Shown here piece by piece: positions 52,174 through 61,113 of a stretch of DNA of 64,000 bases. How positions within the stretch are numbered: the first letter of the stretch is position 1; each line of letters starts with the position of its first letter. The stretch is taken from positions 1,364,001 through 1,428,000 of the forward strand of contig NZ_PYAU01000001.1 of NCBI RefSeq assembly GCF_003014675.1. The letters run 5' to 3'. Source of the stretch: Labedella gwakjiensis (GTDB taxonomy: Bacteria; Actinomycetota; Actinomycetes; Actinomycetales; Microbacteriaceae). The notes under the pieces are model-generated. The model did no database searches, was not told where the DNA came from, and saw nothing but the letters and a program-made list of their open reading frames with translations. The position numbers were made by a program, and so were the translations under genes.

Positions 52174-52223
52174 TGGCGTGTCAGACCGTCGTGGGGTGTG
52201 AGGCCGTCGTGGCGTGTCAGGCC
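52170..52223. repeat. Three 18-bp tandem repeats
   Basis: Units at 52170-52187, 52188-52205 and 52206-52223 share the pattern gtcgtggcgtgtcag-cc with two or three changes. They run from the terminator stem to the last codons of the GH76 gene. Confidence 0.75.
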
Positions 52224-53314
52224 GTCGCGGTCCGCTCGACGCGCACGCGCTGCTCGATCGCCATGATCGCGCTCACCTGCGTCGAGTAGGGGATCGACTC
52301 GTCGGACCGCTCCGACCAGTCGTTCGCCGGCCGCAGCCACTCGCCGTCGAACGCCGTCTCCCAGAGCCGGTCGGTGCCGCGCCGCACGAAGTCGTCGAAC
52401 TCGGCGCGACCGGGCTCTCCGAGCTCGTCGACGAGCTCGCCGAGGTAGCGGTAGAAGACCCCCTTGAAGAGCCCCTCGTCTCCGCCCTCGCCCTCGTCCC
52501 GGAAGACGGAGCCGTCGCTCAGCTCGGCGATCGCCACCCGCGCCGTGCGCACGGCCCTCTCGAGCAGCGCACGGTCGCCCGTGCTGCGGGCCAGCTCCAC
52601 CACGGCCCCGATGTAGAGCCCCTGGTTGTAGGTGAACCGCCACTGCGTGTCGACGCGGCCGTCCCCCTCGCGGTTGACGCCGTCCTCCACGAAGCCGTCG
52701 GGGCCGACGAGGGTGCGCTCGAGCCACGCGAGCGCCGTGGTCGCGTGGCCGCGCAGGTCGCGACCCTGCAGGACCGCCTCCGGGACGTCGCGCTCGAGCC
52801 GCAGGGCGAGGATCACGAGCGGACCGTTCGCCGGCGTGTTCTTGTACTCGAGCTGCTGCTTCCTCCACGCGAGGCTCGCTCCCCCGGCGTCGTTCCAGCC
52901 CTCCGCGATCACGTGGTCCCAGATCGCGAGGGCGTCTTCCCGGTAGGAGTCGGCACCCGTCGCGTGGTGCAGCCGGAGGATCGCGAGCGCGAACCACAGC
53001 ATGTCGTCGAAGTAGTCGTTGAACAGCTGACCGCCGTTCCGCTCGACGATGTTGCGGTACGTCTCCTCCGCCTGGTCCCGCCATGCGGTGTCGCCCGTGC
53101 GCTCGAACGCGTCGAGCCGGGCGTCCATCACGTGGGCGAGCCACCAGTAGTTGAACGTCTCGGGCACTCCTGTCCCGGCGGGGTGGCTGTTCTCGAGGAA
53201 CTGCGGCCATGCCGTTCCGAAGTAGTGGTCGAGGCTGCGCTGGGCGACGTCGGCGCGCTCGGACCAATCGGCGGCGGTCGTGGACGGGGTGACGGCGGTG
53301 CTGGTGGTGGTCAT
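52217..53314 (-). CDS. GH76 family protein without signal peptide (alpha-1,6-mannanase-like)
   Basis: The 365 residues fit the (alpha/alpha)6 barrel of GH76: NYWWLAHVMDARLDAFERTG, LFNDYFDDMLWFALAIL with the catalytic Asp pair 103-104, LEYKNTPANGPLVILALRL, TYNQGLYIGAVVEL and FKGVFYRYLGELV. No signal sequence, so it should act on imported manno-oligosaccharides. It follows the binding-protein gene after a strong hairpin. Together with GH125 it would degrade alpha-1,6-mannan fragments to mannose. Confidence 0.88.
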   Translation of the reverse strand: MTTTSTAVTPSTTAADWSERADVAQRSLDHYFGTAWPQFLENSHPAGTGVPETFNYWWLAHVMDARLDAFERTGDTAWRDQAEETYRNIVERNGGQLFNDYFDDMLWFALAILRLHHATGADSYREDALAIWDHVIAEGWNDAGGASLAWRKQQLEYKNTPANGPLVILALRLERDVPEAVLQGRDLRGHATTALAWLERTLVGPDGFVEDGVNREGDGRVDTQWRFTYNQGLYIGAVVELARSTGDRALLERAVRTARVAIAELSDGSVFRDEGEGGDEGLFKGVFYRYLGELVDELGEPGRAEFDDFVRRGTDRLWETAFDGEWLRPANDWSERSDESIPYSTQVSAIMAIEQRVRVERTATA

Positions 53315-53357
53315 GGGTTCTCCGTTCGAGGGGGAAGGGGTGCGTGGCTGTGCGGCG

Positions 53358-53408
53358 GACGGCGGCCCGGGGCTCTCGGCTCGCGCCCATCGAGCCCGGG
53401 CCGCCGTC
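53358..53408 (-). terminator. Hairpin between binding-protein gene and GH76 gene
   Basis: gacggcggcccgg (53358-53370) pairs perfectly with ccgggccgccgtc (53396-53408). It lies after the binding-protein stop and before the GH76 start on the minus strand, so it may lower read-through and favour the binding protein message. Confidence 0.6.
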
Positions 53409-53416
53409 GAGGTCGA

Positions 53417-54670
53417 TCAGCCCCGCGCGTCGGCGAGGATCTGGTCGCCCTGCTCCTGCGCCTGGTCGAGCGCCTGCTGCGCGGTGAGCTCACCGGCCAT
53501 GAACTGCTCGAGCGCGGGCACGAGCGCCTTGCCCTCGACGTCGGAGAAGCCTTCGACGCTCGGGCGCACGTCGGCGTACTCGAGGGTCTCGATGAACGCC
53601 GCGTAGTGCGGGTCCTCGGTGAAGTACGGGTCGTTCGCCGCCTCGATGTTGGCCGGGATCCAGCCGGCGATCTTCCCGAAGTTCACGCCGTTCTCCGGCT
53701 GCGTCGTCCACCACTTCATGAACTCCCACGCGCCCTCGGCGTTCTTGGCGCCCTCGGGGATGACGAGTCCGAAGCCGCCCATGTAGGCGCCGGTGTCGCC
53801 GTTCGGTCCGGCCACGGGCGGGGTGACGCCGTACTCGAGACCGTCCACCTGGTCGAGCGTCGAGAGGGCCCACGGTCCGTCGTACTTCATGCTCATCGTG
53901 CCCTCGGCGAACGGGGTCGCCCCCTCGCCGAAGCCCTGCTGGAAGACTCCCTCGTCGAGGAGCTCCTGCCAGAACTCGAGCACCTCGAGGCCCTCAGGGC
54001 TGTTGAAGGCGGTCGCCGTCTCGTCCTCGTTGAGGAGCGAGCCGCCGGCCTGCGCGAGGTACTGGTTGAACAGGCCGGGGTCGCTCATGTCGAAACCGGC
54101 CCGCTCGAGCGTTCCGCCGTTCTTCTCCGTGAGCGCGACGGCCGCCGTCTTGAGCTCGTCCCACGTGGTGGGCGGCTCGATGCCGGCCTCGTCGAGCTGC
54201 GTCTGGTTGTAGAAGAGCGAGCGGTTGTCCACGAGGAGGGGCAGCCCGTAGAGCTCGCCGTCCACCTCCATCTCGCTGAGGGCCGGCGCGTAGAACGCGT
54301 CGAGGTCGACGGAGTCCTCCGCGACGAAGTCGTCGATGGAGGCGAGCGCGCCCTTCGGTGCATAGAGCGAGGTCTGGTAGCGGTCCCACAGGACCACGTC
54401 GGGCACCTCGCCACCGGCGAGCGCCGTGAGGAGCTTCTCCTCCACGAGTTCCTGCGCCACGTAGGAGACCTCGTAGTCGTCCTGCGATTCGTTGAACGCG
54501 GCCGCCTGCTCCTCGAGCTGGTCGATCTGCTCGCCGGACCACGAGCCCCACATGACGACCTTCTCTGCGCCGTTCGCGGCGGTGTCGCCGCCGCTCGAGC
54601 CGCAGCCCGAGAGCGCCACGACGCTCGCTGTGGCCAGGGCGATCCCGGCGATGGTGGTGATCTTCTTCAT
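53417..54670 (-). CDS. Sugar-binding lipoprotein of the mannan-locus ABC importer
   Basis: A 417-residue family 1 binding protein with lipobox VALSGC (Cys23), KVVMWGSWSGEQIDQLEEQA at the mature start, and FAEGTMSMKYDGPWALSTLD and GGFGLVIPEGAKNAEGAWEFMKWW in the C-lobe. Expected ligand: alpha-1,6-manno-oligosaccharides released by the secreted GH76. Encoded 91 bp after the second permease. Confidence 0.92.
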   Translation of the reverse strand: MKKITTIAGIALATASVVALSGCGSSGGDTAANGAEKVVMWGSWSGEQIDQLEEQAAAFNESQDDYEVSYVAQELVEEKLLTALAGGEVPDVVLWDRYQTSLYAPKGALASIDDFVAEDSVDLDAFYAPALSEMEVDGELYGLPLLVDNRSLFYNQTQLDEAGIEPPTTWDELKTAAVALTEKNGGTLERAGFDMSDPGLFNQYLAQAGGSLLNEDETATAFNSPEGLEVLEFWQELLDEGVFQQGFGEGATPFAEGTMSMKYDGPWALSTLDQVDGLEYGVTPPVAGPNGDTGAYMGGFGLVIPEGAKNAEGAWEFMKWWTTQPENGVNFGKIAGWIPANIEAANDPYFTEDPHYAAFIETLEYADVRPSVEGFSDVEGKALVPALEQFMAGELTAQQALDQAQEQGDQILADARG

Positions 54671-54761
54671 CGAATGTCTCCTTGGTGTGCTGGTGCTGGT
54701 GCTGTACGGGAATGCGGGGTGGATCGGGTGGGGGATGACGGGGAAGCAGGGGCGCGGAGGC

Positions 54762-55765
<1,004 letters not shown>

Positions 55766-55769
<4 letters not shown>

Positions 55770-56818
55770 CGCGCGCTCACCGCCTTCCGGTCATGGCGGC
55801 GCGCTCGACGACGGTCGGCCGCATCGCTGCGCGGGTTGCTCAGTCGCGCGTTCGCGAGCGAGAAGATCAGGATGATGACGAAGAGCACGAAGGACAGCGC
55901 CGACGCGTAACCCATCTCGAGGGCCCCGAAGCCCTTGTTGTAGATGTAATAGACCATCGTGACGGTCGAGTTCCCCGGCCCGCCCTTCGTGAGGACGTAG
56001 GCCTGATCGAAGACCTGGAAGGCCCCGATGATGAGGAGGGTCGACACGAGGAACGTCGTACGCGAGAGCGATGGCAGGGTCACGTAACGGAACTGCTGCC
56101 ATGCGTTCGCGCCGTCGAGCCGCGCCGCCTCGTACAGGTCGCCCGGCACGCCCTGGAGCCCGCCGAGGAAGATGATCATGTTGGCGCCGAAGCCGGCCCA
56201 GACGCTCATGAGCACGATCGCGGGCATCGCCCACTGCGAGTCGTAGAGCCACGCCGGGCCGTCGATCCCGATCCACCCGAGGGCCACGTTGAGCAGGCCC
56301 TTCTGCGGGTTGAGCAGCCAGTACCAGATCGTCGCGGTCGCCACGGTGGACGAGACGACGGGGATGTAGAAGAGGGTGCGGAAGAGTCGCACCGCCCGGT
56401 GGCTGCGGTTCAGGAGGATCGCGGAGCCGAGCGCGATCACGAGGCCGAGCGGCACGTAGAGCAGCGTGTACCAGGCGGTGTTGCGCAGCGAGATCCAGAA
56501 GAACGAGTCCTGGAAGATGCGTGTGTAGTTCTCGAGCCCCACCCACTCGGTGTCGCCCACGATCGCGTAGTCCGTGAAGCTGATGACGGCGGCGATGACC
56601 ATCGGCAGCAGCATGAACACGAGGAACAGGGCGAGCGGCACGGCGAGGAAGATCCACGCGTTCCGCCGCATCTGGCGAGAGGTCGGGTGCGGCGGGCGCT
56701 TCCCGTTCGCAGCGTCGCGCCGTCGGCGTGTCCCGGCCCCGGCGGAGGGAGACTCGACGACGTCCGCCGGCAGCGCCCCCGGCGGCAGAGCGCCCGGAGT
56801 CGTCGCCTGCACGCTCAC
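55766..56818 (-). CDS. Carbohydrate ABC transporter permease, MalF type (mannan locus)
   Basis: A 350-residue permease: about 50 hydrophilic residues, then NAWIFLAVPLALFLVFMLLP and further segments, EAA-loop YEAARLDGANAWQQFRYVTLPSL and LTKGGPGNSTVTMVYYIY. The GTG start at 56818 overlaps the GH125 stop (GTGA), so it is coupled to GH125 translation. Confidence 0.9.
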
Positions 56819-58137
56819 CGGACGCCCCCGGCGATCGCGGGGTCGCGGTCGAGGGTGCGGAGCCCGGCCACGTCGAGCACGAGCTCGCAGAACATCGCGT
56901 TCGCCCACGAGAACCAGGGCCGGGTGAAGAGCGACGGGTCGTCCTTGTGGAACGACTCGTGCATCACTCCGGTGCCGGCGTCCGTGCGGAGCATCGTGTC
57001 GATGAGGCGCCGCTTCTCGTCGGGGTCGGAGCTCGTGAGCCCCTCGATCGCAAGGCCGATCGGCCAGATGTAGCCATCGGGGGTGTGCGGGCTGCCCAGC
57101 CCGCGGGCCGCGAGGCCCTCGGTGAAGGTGGGGTTGTCGGGGCTCAGGATGAACGCGCGCGTCGCGAGGTAGAGCGGGTCGTCGGAGGCGCACCAGCCGA
57201 TGAGGGGAAGCGAGAGCAGGCTCGGCACGTTCGCGTCGTCCATGAGCAGCCGCCCGCCGAGGCCGTCGACCTCGTAGGCGTAGACCTCCCCGTGTCCGGG
57301 CGTCGAGACGACGCCGTGGGCCCTGATGCCCTCCTCGATCTCGGAGCGGAGGGCCGCGGCGTCCGCTGCGAGATCCGCATCGCCCAAGACGTCGCTCGCG
57401 AGGTGCTCGACATCCTCGAGGACCGTCGCCGCGAAGGCGTTGCCCGGCACGTTGTAGCCGTAGGCGCACGCGTCGTCACTCGGGCGGAACGCCGACCACG
57501 ACATCCCCGTCGGCGCCGTGAGCGGCCCACGCCCCTCGCGCACGAGGGTGTCGCTCAGCGGGGCGTCGTGCCGCTCGAAGCGGTATGTCGAGCGGTTCTC
57601 GTGGTCCTGCTCGATGCGCCACAGCTCGATCACCCGACGGACCCCGTCCACGAAGCGCTCGTCGAGGTGGTCCGTCCGTCCGGTGACGCGGTGGATGTCG
57701 CTCGCGAGGCGCAACGGGTAGCAGAGGGAATCGATCTCGTGTTTCCGCTCCCAGATGCGGGGCGAGGAATCCGTCAGGTCGCCCTGATGGCCGGCACCAT
57801 TGGGCTCCGCGTTGAACGCGTTCGCGTAGGGGTCGTGGGCGACGTCGTCGAGCTGGCGCCGGTTGATCGCCACGAGCAGGTCGGCGAGACCCGGGTACTC
57901 CCTCGCGAAGTGAAGGTACGGGGCGAGCTGCGTCGTCGAGTCGCGCAGCCACATCGCGGGGATGTCGCCCGTGAGCACGAAGACGGTGCCGTCGGGCAGC
58001 GCCGTCATCGTGGCCTCGAGGGTGTCGGCGAAGCACCGGCGGAACACCTCGGCGATGCGCTCGCCGAGCCGCTCGGCGACGGCATCGCTCGCGTCGCGCA
58101 CCAGGTCGGGGATCCAGTCACCATCGGTCGTGCTCAC
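56815..58137 (-). CDS. GH125 family exo-alpha-1,6-mannosidase
   Basis: The 440-residue protein matches GH125: VFVLTGDIPAMWLRDSTTQL near residue 52, AFNAEPNGAGHQGD, PRIWERKHEIDSLCYPLRLA, LLMDDANVPSLLSLPLIGW, GVMHESFHKDDPSLFTRPWF and FSWANAMFCELVLD. It cleaves alpha-1,6-linked mannose from the non-reducing end of manno-oligosaccharides; no signal peptide, so cytoplasmic. First full gene of the importer operon. GTG start at 58137 with GAGGAGGA upstream; a 17-codon open frame ends in this same GTGA. Confidence 0.93.
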   Translation of the reverse strand: MSTTDGDWIPDLVRDASDAVAERLGERIAEVFRRCFADTLEATMTALPDGTVFVLTGDIPAMWLRDSTTQLAPYLHFAREYPGLADLLVAINRRQLDDVAHDPYANAFNAEPNGAGHQGDLTDSSPRIWERKHEIDSLCYPLRLASDIHRVTGRTDHLDERFVDGVRRVIELWRIEQDHENRSTYRFERHDAPLSDTLVREGRGPLTAPTGMSWSAFRPSDDACAYGYNVPGNAFAATVLEDVEHLASDVLGDADLAADAAALRSEIEEGIRAHGVVSTPGHGEVYAYEVDGLGGRLLMDDANVPSLLSLPLIGWCASDDPLYLATRAFILSPDNPTFTEGLAARGLGSPHTPDGYIWPIGLAIEGLTSSDPDEKRRLIDTMLRTDAGTGVMHESFHKDDPSLFTRPWFSWANAMFCELVLDVAGLRTLDRDPAIAGGVR

Positions 58138-58187
58138 GCTGTTCCTCCTCGTCGAGTGGGCTCGCGGTCCACCGTTCGAGGCCGCAT
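58134..58187 (-). CDS. Possible 17-codon leader peptide coupled to GH125
   Basis: An ATG at 58187 with GGAGGA eight bases upstream opens a 17-codon frame, MRPRTVDREPTRRGGTA, whose TGA overlaps the GTG of the GH125 gene (GTGA). Its own good ribosome-binding site and exact overlap suggest a translated leader for coupling. It is too short to judge by composition, and the internal GAGGAGGA for GH125 alone may explain the layout. Confidence 0.4.
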   Translation of the reverse strand: MRPRTVDREPTRRGGTA

Positions 58188-58196
58188 CGCCGTCCT

Positions 58197-58380
58197 CCTA
58201 TTGTGCATGTTAAATATGTTTGAGCAAGCAATCAGGTCAGATTCGTTCGACATCCGTCCGATCTCCACGTCGATAGCCGCGGATACAGCAGACTCCGCCC
58301 GCCCCGTTCCGGCGCATTCGTTGACATCTCGTTCACCCGGGAGCACACTGAGCATTCAATATACTTTTATTGTTCGAGGA
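58197..58380. promoter_or_regulatory. Divergent promoter region of the mannan locus
   Basis: This gap between the GH125 operon and the secreted GH76 gene is strikingly AT-rich at both ends: gttaaatatgtttga (about 58210) and attcaatatacttttattg (58354-58372). The latter holds the dyad CAATA-tacttt-TATTG (58357-58372; spacer of six) and shares its first ten bases with the box before the regulator gene at 50949. Confidence 0.55.
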
Positions 58381-58386
58381 GGAACG

Positions 58387-59916
58387 ATGAAGAAGAAGAT
58401 CCCTCTGCTCGCCATCGCGGCGATCACCGGAGCGGCGCTCGTGGCGCCACTCCAGGCGCCCGCGCCGGCCGCGGCCTTCACATCCACCCAGGCGACGGAG
58501 GCGTTCGACGACTTCCTCGACGTGTACTGGGACGACGCGGCCGACTACTTCTACACGTACAGTGACCACCAGATCCACGCGGAGCACGCGCACGGACCTC
58601 AGGGCGGCCTCTACACCGACTACTGGTGGGAGGCGCAGCTCTGGGAGATGGTGATGGACCGCTACGAGCGCACGGGCGACGCGCAGTCCCGCGCGCTCAT
58701 CGACGACGTGTTCGCCGGTTTCCAGGCGCAGTATCCCGACTTCCGCGAGAACGACTGGAACGACGACATCGGGTGGTGGGCCCGTGGCAGCATCCGCGCC
58801 TACGAGCTCACGGGTGACGCCGACTACCTCGCCGCGGCCGAGGAGATGTTCGCCTTCATCGCGCCGTACGAGGACACGACATACGGCGGCGGCATCTGGT
58901 GGAAGAACATCGACGTGGGTGACGGCACGCGCAACGAGAAGAACGTGGCCACGAACGCCACGGCGGTGTACACGGCGATGCGCCTCTACGCCGCGACGGG
59001 CGACACCACCTACCGGGCGACGGCCGTGAGGATCTACGACTGGCTCGACGCCAACTTCAACAACGCCGGACACCTGCGCGACCACGTCGCCGGCACCGGT
59101 CAGTACACCGACTGGGACTGGACGTACAACGAGGGCAACTTCGCGGGAGCCGCGCTCGAGCTGTGGCTCGACACCGGATCGGCCGCCTACCTGAGCGACG
59201 CGACCGACGCCGTCGACTGGGCCGTCGCAAACATGACGTCGTCCGGCACGCTCCTGCGCGAGGGCATCGACGACACGGGCGGGTTCAAGGCGATCCTCAC
59301 CCGCAACATCCGCCACCTCGTCGATGAGGCCGGGCAGACGCAGTACGAGCAGTTCCTCACCGACAACGCCACGCAGGCGGCGAATCACGTGAACTCCGCG
59401 GGCATCGGCGGCTACGACTGGACGGCGCCCACGCCGGAACTCTCGAGCACCGCTCTCCAGAGCCTCGCAGCCGCAGCGACCGTCGCGGTGCTGCAGCAGG
59501 CGTCACCCGACGGCTACACGGGCGTGATCGAGGGCTCCGGCGTGTACGAGGCCGAGAACGCCGTGCGCAACGGCGTCGACTCGGAGAGCACGGCGGCCGG
59601 GAAGAGCGGGCGCGGGTACCTCGCCGGCTGGAACACGAGCGGCACGAGCGTCGTGTTCCACGTGAACGTCGTGGACGGCGGCACATACACGGTCGACCTG
59701 CGCTACGCGGCCGGGGCGGGCGACGCGACCCGTTCGGTGATCGTCGACGGAGGGTCGGCGACGTCCGTCTCCTTCCCCGGCACCTCGGGATGGGACCAGT
59801 GGGCGAGTGTCCCCACCACGGTGACGCTGACCCCCGGCCACAACACGATCACCGTCTCATACGACACGGGAAGCTCGAACTACCTGAACCTCGACCGCCT
59901 CACCCTCGCCCTCTGA
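58387..59916 (+). CDS. Secreted GH76 endo-alpha-1,6-mannanase with C-terminal CBM
   Basis: A 509-residue exported enzyme. Signal peptide MKKKIPLLAIAAITGAALVA to about residue 33 (PAAAF). GH76 barrel with DYWWEAQLWEMVMDRYERTG, the catalytic Asp pair in ENDWNDDIGWWA (126-127), GGIWWKN, ATNATAVYTAMRLY and TYNEGNFAGAALELW. From about residue 385 a CBM6/CBM35-like beta-sandwich follows (VYEAENAVRNGVDSES, GRGYLAGWN, LDRLTLAL). It would cut alpha-1,6-mannan backbones, as in yeast mannan or actinobacterial mannans, outside the cell. GAGGAGG precedes the ATG. Confidence 0.93.
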   Translation: MKKKIPLLAIAAITGAALVAPLQAPAPAAAFTSTQATEAFDDFLDVYWDDAADYFYTYSDHQIHAEHAHGPQGGLYTDYWWEAQLWEMVMDRYERTGDAQSRALIDDVFAGFQAQYPDFRENDWNDDIGWWARGSIRAYELTGDADYLAAAEEMFAFIAPYEDTTYGGGIWWKNIDVGDGTRNEKNVATNATAVYTAMRLYAATGDTTYRATAVRIYDWLDANFNNAGHLRDHVAGTGQYTDWDWTYNEGNFAGAALELWLDTGSAAYLSDATDAVDWAVANMTSSGTLLREGIDDTGGFKAILTRNIRHLVDEAGQTQYEQFLTDNATQAANHVNSAGIGGYDWTAPTPELSSTALQSLAAAATVAVLQQASPDGYTGVIEGSGVYEAENAVRNGVDSESTAAGKSGRGYLAGWNTSGTSVVFHVNVVDGGTYTVDLRYAAGAGDATRSVIVDGGSATSVSFPGTSGWDQWASVPTTVTLTPGHNTITVSYDTGSSNYLNLDRLTLAL

Positions 59917-59921
59917 CCCCG

Positions 59922-59945
59922 CCCCACCCCACCCCACCCCACCCC
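59922..59945. repeat. Pentanucleotide tract
   Basis: A run of about five ccacc/cccca units directly after the GH76 stop region and before repeat copy C. Confidence 0.7.
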
Positions 59946-59948
59946 GAA

Positions 59949-59993
59949 AGGGCTACTCCCGAGCGAGGGCGCCAGCTATACCTGGCGCCCTCG
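59949..59993 (+). repeat. Dispersed hairpin repeat, copy C
   Basis: Begins agggctactcccgagc; perfect 12-bp arms cgagggcgccag (59964-59975) and ctggcgccctcg (59982-59993), 6-base loop. It lies between the convergent GH76 and azoreductase genes, where it could also work as a terminator. Confidence 0.9.
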
Positions 59994-60031
59994 TTCGGTA
60001 TCTGCAGCCCTCGACGCGGCTCCGCGGGGCT

Positions 60032-60718
60032 TCAGGCGGCGGAACCCTGCCCGCGACGGTCGGCGATCTCCTTGCCGGAGCGTCGTGCGTGCTCCTCGGC
60101 CTGCTCCTTGAGGTCGGCGGCGACCTCGGTGAACTGGTCGAGCGCCGGGTTCACGCCCACGAGGGTGAACGGACGCTCCACTACGCGGAGATCGAGGCCC
60201 CACACGTCGGCGAACGCGCGACGCAGCCACGGCGTCGAGTGGTCCCAGCCCGCCTTCGGCGAGCCCTCCGCGTAGTTGCCGCCGAGGACCGTCACAAGAG
60301 TCGCCGGCTTGCCGCGGAGGGCGGTGCCCTGCGGGTCGATCCGCGGGTCCGTGTACGCGAGGTCGAACCACGTCTTGACGTGCTGCGAGACCCCGTAGTT
60401 GTACAGGGGGATGGCGAAGAGGATCGCGTCCGCGTTCACGAGTTCGTCCGCGAGGGTCGTCGCGAGCGCACGGGCCTCGCGCTGCGCATCCGTGCGGTTC
60501 TCCTCGGGCGTGAATCCGCCGGTCACGGCGTTCTGCCACGCCGTCGCCGGGATGGGGTCGGCCGCGAGGTCGCGGCGCACGACGGGGGACGTCGGGTGCG
60601 CGTCCGTCCATTCCTTCTCCACGAGATCCGCGAGTTCGCGGCTCGCGGAGGTCTGGGGCATGATGCTGGCATCGAGGCGGAACAGGGTCACGGAGGAGTC
60701 CAATCGAATCGAGATCAT
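60032..60718 (-). CDS. FMN-dependent NADH:azoreductase (AzoR-like)
   Basis: The 228-residue flavodoxin-fold protein shows FRLDASIMPQTSASRELADLV, AILFAIPLYNYGVSQHVKTWFDLAY (FMN and dimer region) and TLVTVLGGNYAEGSPKAGWDH, typical of AzoR quinone/azo reductases. It probably detoxifies quinones. An ATG at 60718 or a GTG at 60691 may be the start; the latter gives the family-usual N-terminus. It is divergent from an HxlR gene, a frequent pairing for redox-sensing regulation. Confidence 0.88.
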   Translation of the reverse strand: MISIRLDSSVTLFRLDASIMPQTSASRELADLVEKEWTDAHPTSPVVRRDLAADPIPATAWQNAVTGGFTPEENRTDAQREARALATTLADELVNADAILFAIPLYNYGVSQHVKTWFDLAYTDPRIDPQGTALRGKPATLVTVLGGNYAEGSPKAGWDHSTPWLRRAFADVWGLDLRVVERPFTLVGVNPALDQFTEVAADLKEQAEEHARRSGKEIADRRGQGSAA

Positions 60719-60719
60719 A

Positions 60720-60738
60720 CGCTCTGTTTTTCAGAGCG
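60720..60738. promoter_or_regulatory. HxlR-type operator in the azoreductase/HxlR gap
   Basis: CGCTCTG-ttttt-CAGAGCG is a perfect 7-5-7 dyad. It overlaps the azoreductase start region and the -35 area of the divergent hxlR gene, whose -10-like TAGAAT stands at 60760-60765. Confidence 0.7.
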
Positions 60739-60771
60739 ACTCAGATAACGCTAGCACGGTAGAATGATGCG

Positions 60772-61113
60772 ATGGCGACCCCGAGCAATGATGCGCACGC
60801 GTGCGACGCGTCGGTCACACTCGCCTTCTCCATCCTGGGCAAGCGCTGGAACGGCATGATCATCGACGTCCTCGGCGGCGGCCCGTTGTCGTTCGCGGCC
60901 CTCCGTCGTGCGGTCGGCGGTATCAGCGATGCGATGCTCTCCGACCGCCTCACCGAACTCGCCGAGGTCGATCTCCTGACGCGCGTCGTGACGCCGGGAC
61001 CGCCGGTCTCCGTCACCTACGAGCTCACCGACAAGGCCGTCGAACTCCTCCCCATCCTCGAGCAGCTCGGCGGCTGGGCGCGCGTCAACCTGCCGACCCC
61101 CCAGGGGCGCTAG
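60772..61113 (+). CDS. HxlR-family redox-type regulator
   Basis: A 113-residue HxlR winged helix: FSILGKRWNGMIIDVLGGGPLSFAALRRAVGGISDAMLSDRL (in parts) and TYELTDKAVELLPILEQLGGWA. One Cys, at residue 11, stands just before the first helix as in YodB/HypR-type thiol sensors. A -10-like TAGAAT ends seven bases before the ATG and no ribosome-binding site is visible, so the transcript is probably leaderless. Its stop overlaps the convergent phosphoketolase stop within the palindrome gcgctagcgc (61107-61116). Confidence 0.9.
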   Translation: MATPSNDAHACDASVTLAFSILGKRWNGMIIDVLGGGPLSFAALRRAVGGISDAMLSDRLTELAEVDLLTRVVTPGPPVSVTYELTDKAVELLPILEQLGGWARVNLPTPQGR

